Shown here: piece by piece, positions 40,654 through 51,653 of the stretch
Numbering within the stretch: the first letter of the stretch is position 1
Layout: each line of letters begins with the position of its first letter
Notes under the pieces: generated by a model
Seen by the model: only the letters and a program-made list of their open reading frames with translations
Told to the model about the DNA's origin: nothing
Databases searched by the model: none
From: Acidobacteriota bacterium
Lineage (GTDB): Bacteria > Acidobacteriota > Terriglobia > 2-12-FULL-54-10
Direction: 5' to 3'
Assembly (NCBI GenBank): GCA_016191085.1
Contig: JACPPJ010000014.1
Span: 24,942 to 88,941 of the forward strand
DNA: 64,000 nt
Program-made: the position numbers and the translations under genes

Positions 40654-42234
40654 GTGAACACTCCAGAGGATCTAAGACCCGTCCTGGACAACATGCGCCG
40701 CGCCTGGAATGAGCGCGCGGCTGAGAATGCGCAATACTACGTCTACACCGGCGCGCCCACGGGAGAAGACTTCGACACCTCCGGCAGAGTGAATTACGAA
40801 CAGATTGTGCGGCCTTACCTGCCCGTGCTGCTGCGAGGGCGTCCTCCGCGCGAGTGCCGCGTCGCCGAGATCGGGTGCGGGCTGGGACGCATGACGGCTT
40901 GCTTCGCGCAGGAGTTCGGCGAAGTGCACGCGCTCGATGTCTCCACCGAGATGCTGGCCAAGGCACGCGACCGGCTGAGCGGCTTCAGTAATGTTTCGCT
41001 GTACACCGGCTCGGGAATGGATCTGGCGTGCCTGCCCACGGCCTACTTCGACCTGGCGTTTTCGTACATCGTTTTCCAGCACATACCTTCGCGAGAGGCG
41101 ATTCGGAACTACATTCTGGAAGCAGGCCGCATTGTCAGGCCGGGCGGAGCGTTCCACTTTCAGCTCAACGGCTATATCGCGCCGGAATACCAGACTGGAG
41201 AGAAAGACACCTGGCAGGGCGAGAGCTTCTCGTTCTTGGAAGCCGTGGAGATGCTGCGCGCGGCTGGATTTATGCCGTTCAATGCCGTGGGAGCTGGCAC
41301 ACAATACTTCGTGCTTTCGGCGCGGCGCATCAGCAGCGACGCTCAGCCGCTGTCATCATTCATTCTGCCGGGGCAGGCATGGCCGCCAGGACAACTTCTG
41401 GAGGGCTGGTCGCGCGATATTCCAGGCGATTGCCGCCCTATCGGCGTTGTAAACCGCGTGCTGCTTGGCATGCCTCCATGCGAGCGCGAACGCCAAAGCA
41501 GTGATCGCTCAGGGCTGCGCTTCTTCATATCCCTGAATTGCGGACCCGCAGAGGGGTATCCAACCGCCAGCGTTATGCTGAATGAACGTCAACTTGGTAC
41601 TGTGCCGATGAACGGTCCCGGAGACTACTACGGCGAGTTCCCGGTTCCCGGCGAAGCCGTGCAAGCACCGACTGTGGTCGTGACGCTCAGCTTCAACGCA
41701 AAGCAAGCGCCGGCTGTCTCGGTCCGGTCGCTGGGTGTGTATGACGCTGCATGCGGTACTTTGGACCACACTGCCACGAGCGAGCACGTGTTCTGGATTG
41801 CGAACCTGGAGCAGGAGTGCGCCCGGTTGTCTGCTGAGATCTCGCGGGCAAATGCACGCGTAGCCGAGCTAGTAGCCTGGGCGCGCTCGTTGGATGAAGA
41901 TTTGAATACCAAAGTAGCCTGGGCGCGCTCGTTGGATGAAGATTTGAATACCAAAGTAGCCTGGGCGCGCTCTCTTGAGCGCGATGTGGAAAAGGCGGGC
42001 AAGGATCTGGCGCAGTTGCACACCGAATTCGAAGAGCGTACCGCGTGGGCCTTATCGCTCCGCGACGATGTGGAAGCGGCTCGCAACGCCTGGGCTAATG
42101 CGCAACAGCAAGCGCAAGAGTCCGCGCTGAGAGCGCAACAACTCGACACCGCTTTACGAGCCGCGCACGAGAACCCATGGCCGTTCGTCGTGGGCCGCAT
42201 CAAACGCGCGTTGCGTTCACTGCTCAAGAGATGA
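40654..42234 (+). CDS. SAM-dependent methyltransferase with C-terminal coiled-coil repeats
   Basis: 'VAEIGCGLGRMTACFAQEFGEVHALDVSTEMLAKAR'; repeated 'VAWARSLDEDLNTK'. Confidence 0.9.
   Translation: MNTPEDLRPVLDNMRRAWNERAAENAQYYVYTGAPTGEDFDTSGRVNYEQIVRPYLPVLLRGRPPRECRVAEIGCGLGRMTACFAQEFGEVHALDVSTEMLAKARDRLSGFSNVSLYTGSGMDLACLPTAYFDLAFSYIVFQHIPSREAIRNYILEAGRIVRPGGAFHFQLNGYIAPEYQTGEKDTWQGESFSFLEAVEMLRAAGFMPFNAVGAGTQYFVLSARRISSDAQPLSSFILPGQAWPPGQLLEGWSRDIPGDCRPIGVVNRVLLGMPPCERERQSSDRSGLRFFISLNCGPAEGYPTASVMLNERQLGTVPMNGPGDYYGEFPVPGEAVQAPTVVVTLSFNAKQAPAVSVRSLGVYDAACGTLDHTATSEHVFWIANLEQECARLSAEISRANARVAELVAWARSLDEDLNTKVAWARSLDEDLNTKVAWARSLERDVEKAGKDLAQLHTEFEERTAWALSLRDDVEAARNAWANAQQQAQESALRAQQLDTALRAAHENPWPFVVGRIKRALRSLLKR
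41872..41972 (+). repeat. 42-bp in-frame tandem repeat, 2.4 copies
   Basis: gtagcctgggcgcgctcgttggatgaagatttgaataccaaa at 41872-41913 and 41914-41955, partial copy to 41972. Confidence 0.95.
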
Positions 42235-42372
42235 TCACCACCCTGACGGCGCGCGCATTGTGTCCGCACCACAGCACCTGAAGTACATTCCAGCCTCTAT
42301 TTCCCGCCTAACAAACATCTAAACCCCTGCAGGGTCTATCTTCGGTTCAGAGGCTCTATCCCGGAGGCGGCA

Positions 42373-43659
42373 ATGCATATCGCACGCGTCGGCAATCAGC
42401 GGCCGCAGCCGACTGCAAGTTCTCCTTTCGTCAACCAAACTCACTCGTGCGCCCTTCGACCCGCAGTTTTCATAGCTATCTGCTTAGGTCTTGTCATCGT
42501 CACGGCAGCGGCATATGCGCCGGTGCGTCATTACGGTTTTGTGGCATGGGACGACGCTCAGCACGTCAGCACCAATCCTCATGTGATTGGCGGGCTCACG
42601 TGGAGCGGGTTGCGTTGGGCATTCACGACCGAGTACTTCTCGAATTGGCACCCGTTGACTTGGCTGTCGCACATGGCTGATGCACAGGTGTTCGGGATCA
42701 ATGGCCGCGCACATCATATCGTCAACGTGTCGCTGCACATCATCAATACTCTTCTGCTGTTCGGGCTGTTGCGCCGTATGACAGGAGCACTGGGCCGCAG
42801 CGCGTTCGTCGCAGCGCTGTTTGCCGTGCATCCGCTGCACGTGGAGTCGGTGGCCTGGGTGGCGGAACGAAAGGACGTGCTGAACACGTTGTTTGGCCTG
42901 CTGGCAATTTGGGCATACGTCGCCTCTGTCCAGCGGAAGCGCCTGGGAATGCATGTCGTCGCGCTGCTGTTGTTCGCCTGCTCGCTAATGGCCAAGCCAA
43001 TGCTGGTTACGTTGCCTTTCGTATTACTTCTGCTGGACTATTGGCCGCTAGAGCGATTGCGAGCAGATTCTTCCGCATCCGTCTGGACGGCACTTGCCCG
43101 CCGCCAAGTCGGGTACTGGAGCAGTGATGTTGCGCTCTGGCAGCACGCCATCGATGTGGCTCCGCAAAACTATCGTGCTGAAAACAACCTGGGAGTCGCG
43201 TTGGCTGTCGAGGGCAAATTAGATCAGGCCATTGCTCATTATCGTGAATCCATCCGCCTCACGCCCGGCTTTGCCGAAACGCACAACAACCTCGGCGCAG
43301 CATTGGCCAACCAGGGCAGGTATGAGGAAGCCCTGGCGCAATACTATGAAGCAATCCGTTTGAAACCCGATTATCCAGATCCATACCAGAACATCCAAAT
43401 CGCTCTCGCGAACCAAGCCAGGATAACCCCGGCATTACCGGCCATACCGGTTCAGCAACGCCTGGCAACAGCCGCTACCGCTTCTGAGACGGCACAAGAG
43501 CACAGCCGCCGCGCCGCCGCTCTGGCCAGCCAAGGCAAAGGCAATGACGCGCTGTTCGAGTATATGCGCGCGATTCGTGGCAACCCCAATCTGCCGGAGG
43601 CGTGGCGAGGCTTGCAGGACTTAATGGACAAACAACAGATTCAGCCTGGAACGCGATAA
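42373..43659 (+). CDS. TPR-repeat membrane protein, apparently internally deleted
   Basis: N-terminal PMT/TMTC-like 'VAWDDAQHVSTNPHV...WHPLTWLSHMADAQVFG' fused straight to 'RQVGYWSSDVALWQHAIDVAPQNYRAENNLG' TPRs. Confidence 0.85.
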   Translation: MHIARVGNQRPQPTASSPFVNQTHSCALRPAVFIAICLGLVIVTAAAYAPVRHYGFVAWDDAQHVSTNPHVIGGLTWSGLRWAFTTEYFSNWHPLTWLSHMADAQVFGINGRAHHIVNVSLHIINTLLLFGLLRRMTGALGRSAFVAALFAVHPLHVESVAWVAERKDVLNTLFGLLAIWAYVASVQRKRLGMHVVALLLFACSLMAKPMLVTLPFVLLLLDYWPLERLRADSSASVWTALARRQVGYWSSDVALWQHAIDVAPQNYRAENNLGVALAVEGKLDQAIAHYRESIRLTPGFAETHNNLGAALANQGRYEEALAQYYEAIRLKPDYPDPYQNIQIALANQARITPALPAIPVQQRLATAATASETAQEHSRRAAALASQGKGNDALFEYMRAIRGNPNLPEAWRGLQDLMDKQQIQPGTR

Positions 43660-44032
43660 GGCGATGACGTTGATCGGCATCAACTCCTCAACTGCTGGAA
43701 TTCGGCAGCAGAGCGCGGTCAATGGTTTTGTAATTGGGAACTGTGACAGGGTTTCTGCCCACACAGTGAAGGCGGATGTCCAGAGAGAGGATCGGAAGCT
43801 CGGCCATAATTACAATGCGGGGGTATGGAGACCGATTTCGGTGGGGTGATAGGCTTCGACCGCAGCGCGTTCGCATTCTAACACAGGATAATTGCGGACC
43901 TTCCGAACCTCGGACAGGGGTCGTTGGGCTTCTTATTGCGTTCACACTTACCGTGGACCTGTAAGGGCATGTCAAGAGGTCGAACGGGGACGGGCCGTTC
44001 GGCAGCCGGAGGTACGACATCGGGAAGCTTCG

Positions 44033-44419
44033 CTAACGGAGAGAATTGCTCAGTGCTCTATTGAGGAGCGATTGCAGTTGTCCGGGAAGTGCGGCGACGT
44101 CAACCGGTTTCGGAATGTGGGCATCGAATCCGGCGTTGAGGATTCGCTCGCTATCCCCCCGCATGGCATAGGCTGTAAGGGCGGCGACGGGAATAGCTGA
44201 CAGCCCGGGTTGATTTTTCAGCCATCGCAGTACGGCAAAACCGTCGAGCACCGGCATTTGGATGTCTAATAATATCAGGTCGGGCGAGACCTGTTCGATC
44301 TTTCGTACGGCCTCGGCGCCGTCGAAAGCTAGAGTAACATCATATTGATGCGCAGTTAGGAAATCGCACATCAACTCGGCGCTCGGTGGGTCGTCCTCTG
44401 CAATCACAATTCTTTTCAT
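44033..44419 (-). CDS. Single-domain response regulator
   Basis: '[20 protein letters not shown]...[22 protein letters not shown]'. Confidence 0.95.
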   Translation of the reverse strand: MKRIVIAEDDPPSAELMCDFLTAHQYDVTLAFDGAEAVRKIEQVSPDLILLDIQMPVLDGFAVLRWLKNQPGLSAIPVAALTAYAMRGDSERILNAGFDAHIPKPVDVAALPGQLQSLLNRALSNSLR

Positions 44420-47229
44420 GACGCCGATCTGGCGCTGCCCAAGGCTTGGCGTATATGGCCGAGCAACGCATCCTTCCAGCAGGAGCTTTTCGAGAGAAAT
44501 GCCTCGGTGTTCTTGCTCAATACGTCCACGTCCGTGTCGGTAAGTTCTTTAGCGGTGAATACAATGACCGGAATCTCTCGCCAGCGAGAATCATTCTTCA
44601 ATGACCGGATCACATCGAAACCGTCCAGGTCGGGCATCACAAGGTCGAGCAGTATGACACTAGGCTTAGTTTCCTCCAGTAGGCGCAGAGCATCTTTGCC
44701 TCCCAGCGCTGAGATCGTTTCGTAACCTGCAGAGCCGAGAACCTCGCCGATCATCTGGAGATCTTCCGGCGTATCATCCACGGCCAGTACAGGAAGACGC
44801 TGACCCTGCTTAGTGTGCACGTGTTTTTCAACGGCTCGCACCAGAGCTTCACGGGACACAGGCTTGACAAGGTATTCGGCTGCACCTAGAGCAAAACCCC
44901 TGCTCTTGCGATCTACAATCGAGACGATGATCACCGGTATATGAGCCGTGGCAGCAGTGCCCTTCAATTCCTGAAGAGTTTCCCATCCGCTTTTCCCCGG
45001 CATCAGCATGTTTAGCGTGATTGCATCGGGGCGGAGAGTTTTGGCCTGCGCCATGGCTTCAGCGCTGGACGAGGCCATAGCGGTGCGGTATCCCTGTGGT
45101 TCCAGATACCCCACGATCAATTCGCGCGCCTCGGAGTCATCATCCACGATCAATACTAATGGCTGCCGGCGCTCGATTGAGGTGCCGTCCTGAGCTTGCA
45201 TTTCGGTTCCACGAGCGGAACTGCTCGCCAGCGGCAAAGTGAAAGTGAATCGGCTGCCTTTACCCTGCTGACTCTCCACCGAGATCCTGCCGCCGTGCTG
45301 TTCCACGAGCCGGCGGCTGATAGCGAGTCCCAATCCTGTTCCCTCTCTTAGTCCCTTGGTGGTTGTTCCGACCTGATGAAACTCGTGGAAGATAAGTTCC
45401 TGGTCTTCGGGAGCGATGCCCATTCCGGTATCTTGCACCGAAATCGAGGCACGGCCTTCGTCGCTCCACGCGGTAATATTGACGGATCCCTCGTCCGGCG
45501 TAAATTTCACCGCATTGCTGAGCAAGTTGTACATGATCTGCTTCCAACGCACGCGGTCGGCGTTCACCTGTAGACGCGGTTCCGTATTGCTCTGCAACGT
45601 AATTTTCTTCGGCATGGCCAGCGGCCGGATCAGCGTTAGAGTTTCGCTGAGTGCTTCGGCAACCGGGAAGCTTTCCAAATGAAGCTCTAAGCGGCCCGCC
45701 TCGATTTTCGACAGATCGAGAATGTCATTCACCAGTCGCAACAGGTGCTGTCCGCCGGCTTGAATATGCTGCACATAACGACCCTGCTTGCCTGTGATCG
45801 GTCCTGCCGTGCCGTCGGCCAGCAAACTCGAGAATCCCAGGATGGCATTCAACGGAGTTCGCAGGTCATGACTCATGCTGGCGAGAAACTGGCTCTTGAG
45901 ACGCGTGGCGTGCTCCACTTCTCGATTTCTGATCTCGAGCTGCCGGTTCATGTCTTCTAGCTGCCGCGTGCGCTCCGCGACGCGCCGCTCCAGGTCCTTA
46001 TTCAGCTCCATGATCTCTTGCTCGGCGCGTATGCGGTCCGTAATGTCTCTGGCGATCGTGGAAAAGAAAGTGACTGCTCCGTTCTCGTCCTTATGGGCCA
46101 CGAGTACCTGCGATACAGCGATCTCCTGCCCATCGCTGCTGAGCAATGCAGTAATGCCGCGCCAAGCACCATCGCTGACTGCGGTAAGGTTTCCTTCTTT
46201 CAGCAGCACCTCGCGTACCCACTTCGGGTGGCAGTTCTTTACGGCGTGCGGGATTTGATCGTTCGGAGCCAGCCCGAGCATTTTTCGACCGCCGCTGTTG
46301 ATGTAGATCATGTTGCCTTCGGGATCGGCGATTCCTACATAATCGGAGGTGGCCTCCAGAATTGCTGCGAGCCGCTCCTGTCCCTCTTGCGCAAGTTTGC
46401 GCTCGGTGACATCCTGACTGACCACCAGGAGGGCGTTTGGCCACCCGCGGTCCAACACGTGCGACCTGCTGTCGACATAGATAATGCGACCGTCCTTGCA
46501 GCGGTGACGCCATTCACCATGCACCTTGATGCGCGATCGCTTCGGCTGACGAATGGCAGCGAGAAACCGCGCCACGTCCTCCGGCGGGCGTATGTCCTCG
46601 GCGCTCATCTCCAGAAATTCTTCACGCGAGTATCCATACTGGGCGATGGCCGCATCATTCACTTCCAGGAACCGGAGCGTCTCCAGATCCAGCACAAACA
46701 TTGCGAGTGGATTGTTTGCGAATAACAAGCGAAAGTTCTGCTCGCGCAGTTGTAGATCCTCGGATGCGCGGTCCCGCTGTGTACGCAGTTCGGATTCCCG
46801 CAAGGCGCGGCCAACCGCGATGGGCAGCCGTGAAATTTCATGTGGAGCTATCACGTCGGCAAAGCCCTCGGTTATACACTGCACCGCGGACCGGACATGA
46901 TTGACGTTGCCGACCAGAATGACGGGAACATGCCGCGCGTCGTCTCGGAGGATGGACTGCAATTCGCCGCCGATCCATGACGTGGGTTTGTATGTGGCAA
47001 CGATAACGTCGAGGTTCGGCGACTCAACACGCGCGCTGAAATCGCGCTGGCTATTGCATCGGGAGGAAACACATCTGAATCCTCCTTTCGCCAGTTCGCG
47101 CACGCAAACGTCAGCGTCAGGTAAACTCAGCCCGACAAACAGAACACGCAGTTCGGCCGCAGGCCGTGGAACCGGTTTGCGAGGCGGCGTACGCCGGGTG
47201 GTCCTCGCTCGTTTTGTTTGCAATTTCAT
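44416..47229 (-). CDS. Hybrid sensor histidine kinase (pseudo-REC, PAS, PAS, HisKA, HATPase, REC, REC)
   Basis: '[30 protein letters not shown]', '[18 protein letters not shown]', two C-terminal REC domains. Confidence 0.95.
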   Translation of the reverse strand: MKLQTKRARTTRRTPPRKPVPRPAAELRVLFVGLSLPDADVCVRELAKGGFRCVSSRCNSQRDFSARVESPNLDVIVATYKPTSWIGGELQSILRDDARHVPVILVGNVNHVRSAVQCITEGFADVIAPHEISRLPIAVGRALRESELRTQRDRASEDLQLREQNFRLLFANNPLAMFVLDLETLRFLEVNDAAIAQYGYSREEFLEMSAEDIRPPEDVARFLAAIRQPKRSRIKVHGEWRHRCKDGRIIYVDSRSHVLDRGWPNALLVVSQDVTERKLAQEGQERLAAILEATSDYVGIADPEGNMIYINSGGRKMLGLAPNDQIPHAVKNCHPKWVREVLLKEGNLTAVSDGAWRGITALLSSDGQEIAVSQVLVAHKDENGAVTFFSTIARDITDRIRAEQEIMELNKDLERRVAERTRQLEDMNRQLEIRNREVEHATRLKSQFLASMSHDLRTPLNAILGFSSLLADGTAGPITGKQGRYVQHIQAGGQHLLRLVNDILDLSKIEAGRLELHLESFPVAEALSETLTLIRPLAMPKKITLQSNTEPRLQVNADRVRWKQIMYNLLSNAVKFTPDEGSVNITAWSDEGRASISVQDTGMGIAPEDQELIFHEFHQVGTTTKGLREGTGLGLAISRRLVEQHGGRISVESQQGKGSRFTFTLPLASSSARGTEMQAQDGTSIERRQPLVLIVDDDSEARELIVGYLEPQGYRTAMASSSAEAMAQAKTLRPDAITLNMLMPGKSGWETLQELKGTAATAHIPVIIVSIVDRKSRGFALGAAEYLVKPVSREALVRAVEKHVHTKQGQRLPVLAVDDTPEDLQMIGEVLGSAGYETISALGGKDALRLLEETKPSVILLDLVMPDLDGFDVIRSLKNDSRWREIPVIVFTAKELTDTDVDVLSKNTEAFLSKSSCWKDALLGHIRQALGSARSAS

Positions 47230-48224
47230 TTAGCCTCGTTCACCGCGAACGACCCCGACGCCGGAGCCGAGATGACGCCCTGTTCCTCGAGGACCCTGCA
47301 AAATACCTCGAAGATGGCCCGATCCCACCAGCCTTTCTTTATCTCGCTCTCCATCGTTCCCAGCACCTCTGGAATCGAGAGCGCCGGTTTATAGGGGCGC
47401 TTGGTGGCGAGCGCGTCAAAAAGATCCACGATCTGCAGCACACGCGCGGTAATTGGGATCCGCTCGCCTTTCAGCCCGTCCGGATACCCCGAGCCATCCA
47501 TCTTTTCGTGGTGGTGCCGGATGATGGGAAGCACCAGTTTGAACGATTTCAGCGGCGCGCAGATGCGTTCTCCCACGATCACATGCTGCTGTATAATGCT
47601 CCGCTCTTCCGGCGTGAGCGGGCCTGGTTTTAGCAAAATAGAATCGGGAACTGCTACCTTTCCGACATCATGAACTATTCCGGCGCGCCGCAGCGCAATC
47701 ACTTGCTCGACCGGTAATCCAATGCGCTCGCCAAGAGCTGCAGAGTACTCCGAGAGGCGTTCACAGTGTCCTTCGGTATACGGGTCTTTCGCCTCGATGC
47801 TATGCGCCAGCGCCATCAGCACGGATTCGGCCCGCTCCAGCTCGTCTGTATAAGCCTTCACGCTCAGAAGCGACCGCACTCGTGCCAGCAGTTCGCTCAT
47901 GTCCACCGGCTTATTGAGGAAGTCGTCTGCGCCTGCTTCGATTCCGCGCACCCGGTCCTCACTGTCGGCCAGCGAGGTGACTAGCACGACCGGCGTAAGA
48001 CGGGTATCCGGATTGCTCTTCAGCCGGCGACAGACCTCCAGTCCGTTGAGGCGGGGCATGATAACGTCCAGCAGCACCAAATCTGGCCGCAGACGAGCAA
48101 AATCCTCCAGAGCCGCTTGTCCATCAGCGGAGCTGGCCACCGTGTAACCGTGCGCGGTCAGCATTTCTTCCAAGAGCAAGCGGTTCGCCGGCTCGTCATC
48201 TACCACGAGTATGGCGGCAGACAT
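47226..48224 (-). CDS. Response regulator with HD-GYP phosphodiesterase output
   Basis: REC '[18 protein letters not shown]...[14 protein letters not shown]' and '[13 protein letters not shown]...[24 protein letters not shown]'. Confidence 0.95.
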   Translation of the reverse strand: MSAAILVVDDEPANRLLLEEMLTAHGYTVASSADGQAALEDFARLRPDLVLLDVIMPRLNGLEVCRRLKSNPDTRLTPVVLVTSLADSEDRVRGIEAGADDFLNKPVDMSELLARVRSLLSVKAYTDELERAESVLMALAHSIEAKDPYTEGHCERLSEYSAALGERIGLPVEQVIALRRAGIVHDVGKVAVPDSILLKPGPLTPEERSIIQQHVIVGERICAPLKSFKLVLPIIRHHHEKMDGSGYPDGLKGERIPITARVLQIVDLFDALATKRPYKPALSIPEVLGTMESEIKKGWWDRAIFEVFCRVLEEQGVISAPASGSFAVNEAK

Positions 48225-48610
48225 GGAATGTTAATCCTCCGCGGATCGATTCTTACTATCAAGGGGATCTATCGTCACTCTGCGAAAAATAATAAGCTCA
48301 GTTATATAGCACCTTCGTGCTAGACCTCTCCTGCTTCAGAGGAGCGGAATGCGGTCCACCCTCGACAGCGTGCCGCGCTTCACCATTGCAACAGATGAAT
48401 GCGGCGTGGGGATAATAACTCCGGGTGTTATGTCTTCAAATGTACCTTACAGCCTATTGTTACCATTTGGTGCACAGTACTCGAGTGCGAATGAGCTTGT
48501 TCGCTGGCCGACCGTTCTACTGCTCACCATGTCCGCCGTAGGCTTAGCAAAGTCTCCATCCCGACGGCCTCTGGGTGAGCCGCCAATTGCCCACTAACAA
48601 ACCCGATCTC

Positions 48611-48652
48611 ACTTGTGACTTCTGGCTTCTGATTTCTGACTTCCGAGTTCCC
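48611..48652. repeat. Heptanucleotide tandem repeat, about 6 degenerate units
   Basis: acttgtg acttctg gcttctg atttctg acttccg agttccc just upstream of der. Confidence 0.75.
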
Positions 48653-48668
48653 CCTGTACAATTCCCGT

Positions 48669-49982
48669 ATGGAACAATTGCCGAGTGTCGTGATTGTGGG
48701 CAGACCCAACGTGGGCAAGTCCACGTTGTTCAACCGCATCACCGGCCAGCGGCGCGCGATTGTAGGAGATGAGCCCGGCATCACGCGAGACCGGAACTAC
48801 GGCACAGGCGAATGGCAGGGCAGGTCCTTTCAGCTCGTAGACACCGGCGGCATGATTGCCGGCGACGCCGCGCAAATTCCCACCCAGATTGTGGCACAGG
48901 CCAAGGTGGCCATCGACGATGCCGCCATGGTTATCATGGTCGTGGACGGACGAAGCGAGCTTACCGCCAACGATGTGGAGCTGGCCCGATTGCTCTTGCG
49001 AACCGGGAAGCCACTTGTGCTGGCGGTCAACAAAATCGACACACCCAGACTCGAAGCACAGATCAGCGACTATTTTTCGCTTGGTATCTCGAAGGTGATC
49101 CCCATCTCCGCCGAGCACAGCGCCGGAGTGGACGATCTGCTGGATGAAATTACGGCCGGATTCGAGATTTCAACGGAAGAAGAGCCTGCGAGGGAAGAGA
49201 TCAATGTGGCGATTATCGGCCGCCCCAACGTTGGCAAGTCCACACTGCTGAACCGGCTGGCGGGCGCGGAGCGTTCGATTGTATCGCAGGTGCCCGGAAC
49301 GACTCGCGATGCCGTGGATACTCTCGTCGAGCAGGGCGGGATAGCTTACAGGCTCGTTGACACGGCGGGCATTCGCCGCAAAGGAAAGACGTCTCTCATG
49401 GCGGAAAAACTTAGCGTCGTCATGGCGCGCCGGCACATGCGGCTCTGCGACGTGGCTCTGTTGCTGCTCAGCGCTCCGGACGGCGTCATAGCGCTGGATG
49501 CCACCATCGCCGGTTATGCCAGCGAAAGCGGGAAATCGGTGATCGTGGTGGTGAATAAGTGGGATCAGGTCGAACGCAGCCGCCAAGCGGCGCGCGAGTT
49601 CCTGAATGACATTAACCAAAAGTTCAAGTTCCTGGATTACGCTCCCAAGCTGTTCATCTCCGCCAAGACTGGATACGGGGTCAAGAAGATTTTATCTGAG
49701 GTGAAGGAAGTCTACACATCGCGGCGCACGAGAATCCCTACAGCCGAGCTTAACCGCTTTCTACAGAGCATCGACCTCGAACGGGCCAGCACGCCTTACG
49801 GCAGGCGTCCCAAGATCTATTACATGACGCAGTCGAATGCTTCCCCGCCGACTTTCGTTCTATTCACGGATCAAGCGCGCCGCCTGCATTTCTCTTTTGA
49901 ACGTTTTCTAGTCAACCAAATCCGGAGCAAGTTCGGATTTAGAGGATCTCCCATCATCATTAAACAGCGGATGCATCATTAA
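48669..49982 (+). CDS. der: Ribosome biogenesis GTPase Der
   Basis: Two G domains: 'IVGRPNVGKSTLFNRITGQRRAIVGDEPGITRDRNYG' and 'IIGRPNVGKSTLLNRLAGAERSIVSQVPGTTRDAVDT'; KH-like C-terminus. Confidence 0.97.
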   Translation: MEQLPSVVIVGRPNVGKSTLFNRITGQRRAIVGDEPGITRDRNYGTGEWQGRSFQLVDTGGMIAGDAAQIPTQIVAQAKVAIDDAAMVIMVVDGRSELTANDVELARLLLRTGKPLVLAVNKIDTPRLEAQISDYFSLGISKVIPISAEHSAGVDDLLDEITAGFEISTEEEPAREEINVAIIGRPNVGKSTLLNRLAGAERSIVSQVPGTTRDAVDTLVEQGGIAYRLVDTAGIRRKGKTSLMAEKLSVVMARRHMRLCDVALLLLSAPDGVIALDATIAGYASESGKSVIVVVNKWDQVERSRQAAREFLNDINQKFKFLDYAPKLFISAKTGYGVKKILSEVKEVYTSRRTRIPTAELNRFLQSIDLERASTPYGRRPKIYYMTQSNASPPTFVLFTDQARRLHFSFERFLVNQIRSKFGFRGSPIIIKQRMHH

Positions 49983-49991
49983 GGATTTCTC

Positions 49992-50345
49992 ATGGACTAC
50001 AACGAATTCGTAGTTAGCTCGCCCATGGACGGCACTCGTTTTGAATGCCGCTTCAGCAAGATAATCGTGGGCATCGCCCCCCGTCACAGCGATTCAGTGG
50101 ACGTCAAATTTCTGGTGAATGGAAGACCCGTGTGGGTGGCGGTGCCTCTGCCGGCGCTCGCCGAGTTAGGCAGACGCAATCGTCAGGCGCTGAGCGATCC
50201 CGAGGTTATTGAACTCGCCGCCCTGTCTTTGAGGAAAACGCTCGAAAACGAGGGAGTGCAGGAGGACCGCATGATTGTGCCCTCAGACGAGCGCATCATT
50301 GCGCTTGCGGAAAAGCTTACTTCCAGCAATGGAGCGCCGCGATGA
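49992..50345 (+). CDS. Hypothetical protein
   Basis: 117-aa ORF immediately downstream of der. Confidence 0.6.
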   Translation: MDYNEFVVSSPMDGTRFECRFSKIIVGIAPRHSDSVDVKFLVNGRPVWVAVPLPALAELGRRNRQALSDPEVIELAALSLRKTLENEGVQEDRMIVPSDERIIALAEKLTSSNGAPR

Positions 50346-50448
50346 AGCCGTTCGAGTTGGCCCGCTCCCGCGAGGCGCAATGTCGAGCGTCCGACCTGTC
50401 CGTCACCGCCTGACAACATCAGACGTGCCAACCGGTGTAGTCAGCTCC

Positions 50449-50841
50449 TCACGCTCGAAACTGCGTCGAGCGGCTCAATATTTCCTCTAACGACTGCTCG
50501 GACACCAGTACGTTGCAGCCGGGGCCGCCAAGTTGCCAACCCGAGAGGCGGCCGCGGCGCAGCCATCTATAAATCGTGTCTTCGCTCTTCATGGAGCGAT
50601 ACGCGGCCTCTTTTACACTGATTGTTTTTACTTTTCTCAGATCCAGCAGCGGCGACGCCTCGGAATTTGGAAGCGTTGGTGCCACGGCAGATGCCTTGGT
50701 TGCGGGCGAGGACGCCTGAATTGACGCGACGGCGCCGGTATGAACCGGCCCGGTCTGCGGCTGAACGTTGCGAATGGAAAGCTTACGTATCGGGAGACGG
50801 GGCGTGCCTGGTTTCTTGGAGCGATCTCTTGAACGGATTGC
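50449..50841 (-). CDS. HTH protein with excisionase/MerR-like C-terminus
   Basis: 'TISVKEAAYRSMKSEDTIYRWLRRGRLSGWQLGGPGCNVLVSEQSLEEIL'; start at 50841 or 50862. Confidence 0.65.
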   Translation of the reverse strand, partial: AIRSRDRSKKPGTPRLPIRKLSIRNVQPQTGPVHTGAVASIQASSPATKASAVAPTLPNSEASPLLDLRKVKTISVKEAAYRSMKSEDTIYRWLRRGRLSGWQLGGPGCNVLVSEQSLEEILSRSTQFRA

Positions 50842-50900
50842 CATCTTTTGGACTCTCCACATAGGATTTCGGTATACGCGGCACTTAAGACATGTTTTGC

Positions 50901-51566
50901 TCAGAACGCCGCCAGCGCCGTGGCGCGTGGTGGCTGCGTGGCGGCCGGTTTGCGTAACGTCGGCGTTTCGGCCATTTCTGGTACGCTGCGCCGCGTTGCG
51001 TCGGCGTCATACCAGAACTCTTCGCCGTCGTGCAGGCGAATGCCCGGGCAGCCGCGGAGATCGACGGCAGATTCCTTAGAACCATCATCGGAACCCAGCA
51101 GAGCGGACCGCAGTGCTTCCCGGTCCAGTTCCGTCCGAACCCGGAGATAGCGGTCCAGACCATGTCGCGCGAGCCACTCCTGCGCCGCAGCGGCGTTGTC
51201 CACCGCCAGGGTTCGCGAGCGCCGCGTGCCTAATCGTCCAAAAGCAAGATCCATGGACTTCCGGCCTTGCCCCAGCACCTCTTCGCGGTGCGCCCAGTAG
51301 AAGCATTCGATCTGCTCCTCGAGTTCTTTCTTCGTGTGAGTCACCGGCTGTGAGGCTTCCACCCATTGCTGCTTCAGCACGGCCACGTGCTGCTCAAACT
51401 GGTCTCGCAGCGAACGAAGCTGCCGCTCCATTTCTCCTAAACAAGCCAGCCGCTGATTGACGTCCTCCCAACTGCGCGGCTGGGCGCTGGAAGTTTTCTT
51501 TTTGCGAGAGGTCCGTTCCACCGTAGTTTCTGCTGCACTCGGTTCTGGATTAACTCGTGCGTTCAT
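50901..51566 (-). CDS. Host-nuclease inhibitor Gam family protein (phage Mu Gam-like)
   Basis: N-terminal coiled coil; 'EEQIECFYWAHREEVLGQGRKSMDLAFGRLGTRRSRTLAVDNAAAAQEWLARHGLDRYLRVRTELDREALRSALL'; strong RBS aaaggagcagct before ATG at 51566. Confidence 0.75.
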   Translation of the reverse strand: MNARVNPEPSAAETTVERTSRKKKTSSAQPRSWEDVNQRLACLGEMERQLRSLRDQFEQHVAVLKQQWVEASQPVTHTKKELEEQIECFYWAHREEVLGQGRKSMDLAFGRLGTRRSRTLAVDNAAAAQEWLARHGLDRYLRVRTELDREALRSALLGSDDGSKESAVDLRGCPGIRLHDGEEFWYDADATRRSVPEMAETPTLRKPAATQPPRATALAAF

Positions 51567-51653
51567 AGCTGCTCCTTTTTCACTTTGCGTTGTGTGGTGC
51601 ATTCGTGGTGACCCCGGCCTTGTGTGGTATTCCTGATTGACGGCGAGATGATA

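Noticed and set aside
41872-41972. CRISPR-like direct repeats
   Set aside because: Units are contiguous, coding and in frame, with no spacers; no cas genes in the window.
43664-44020. Small ORFs 43664-43849 (+) and 43688-44020 (-)
   Set aside because: Mutually overlapping, no domain, no good RBS; treated as an intergenic region.
48349-48597. 82-aa ORF upstream of der
   Set aside because: No recognisable family and compositionally random; likely non-coding.
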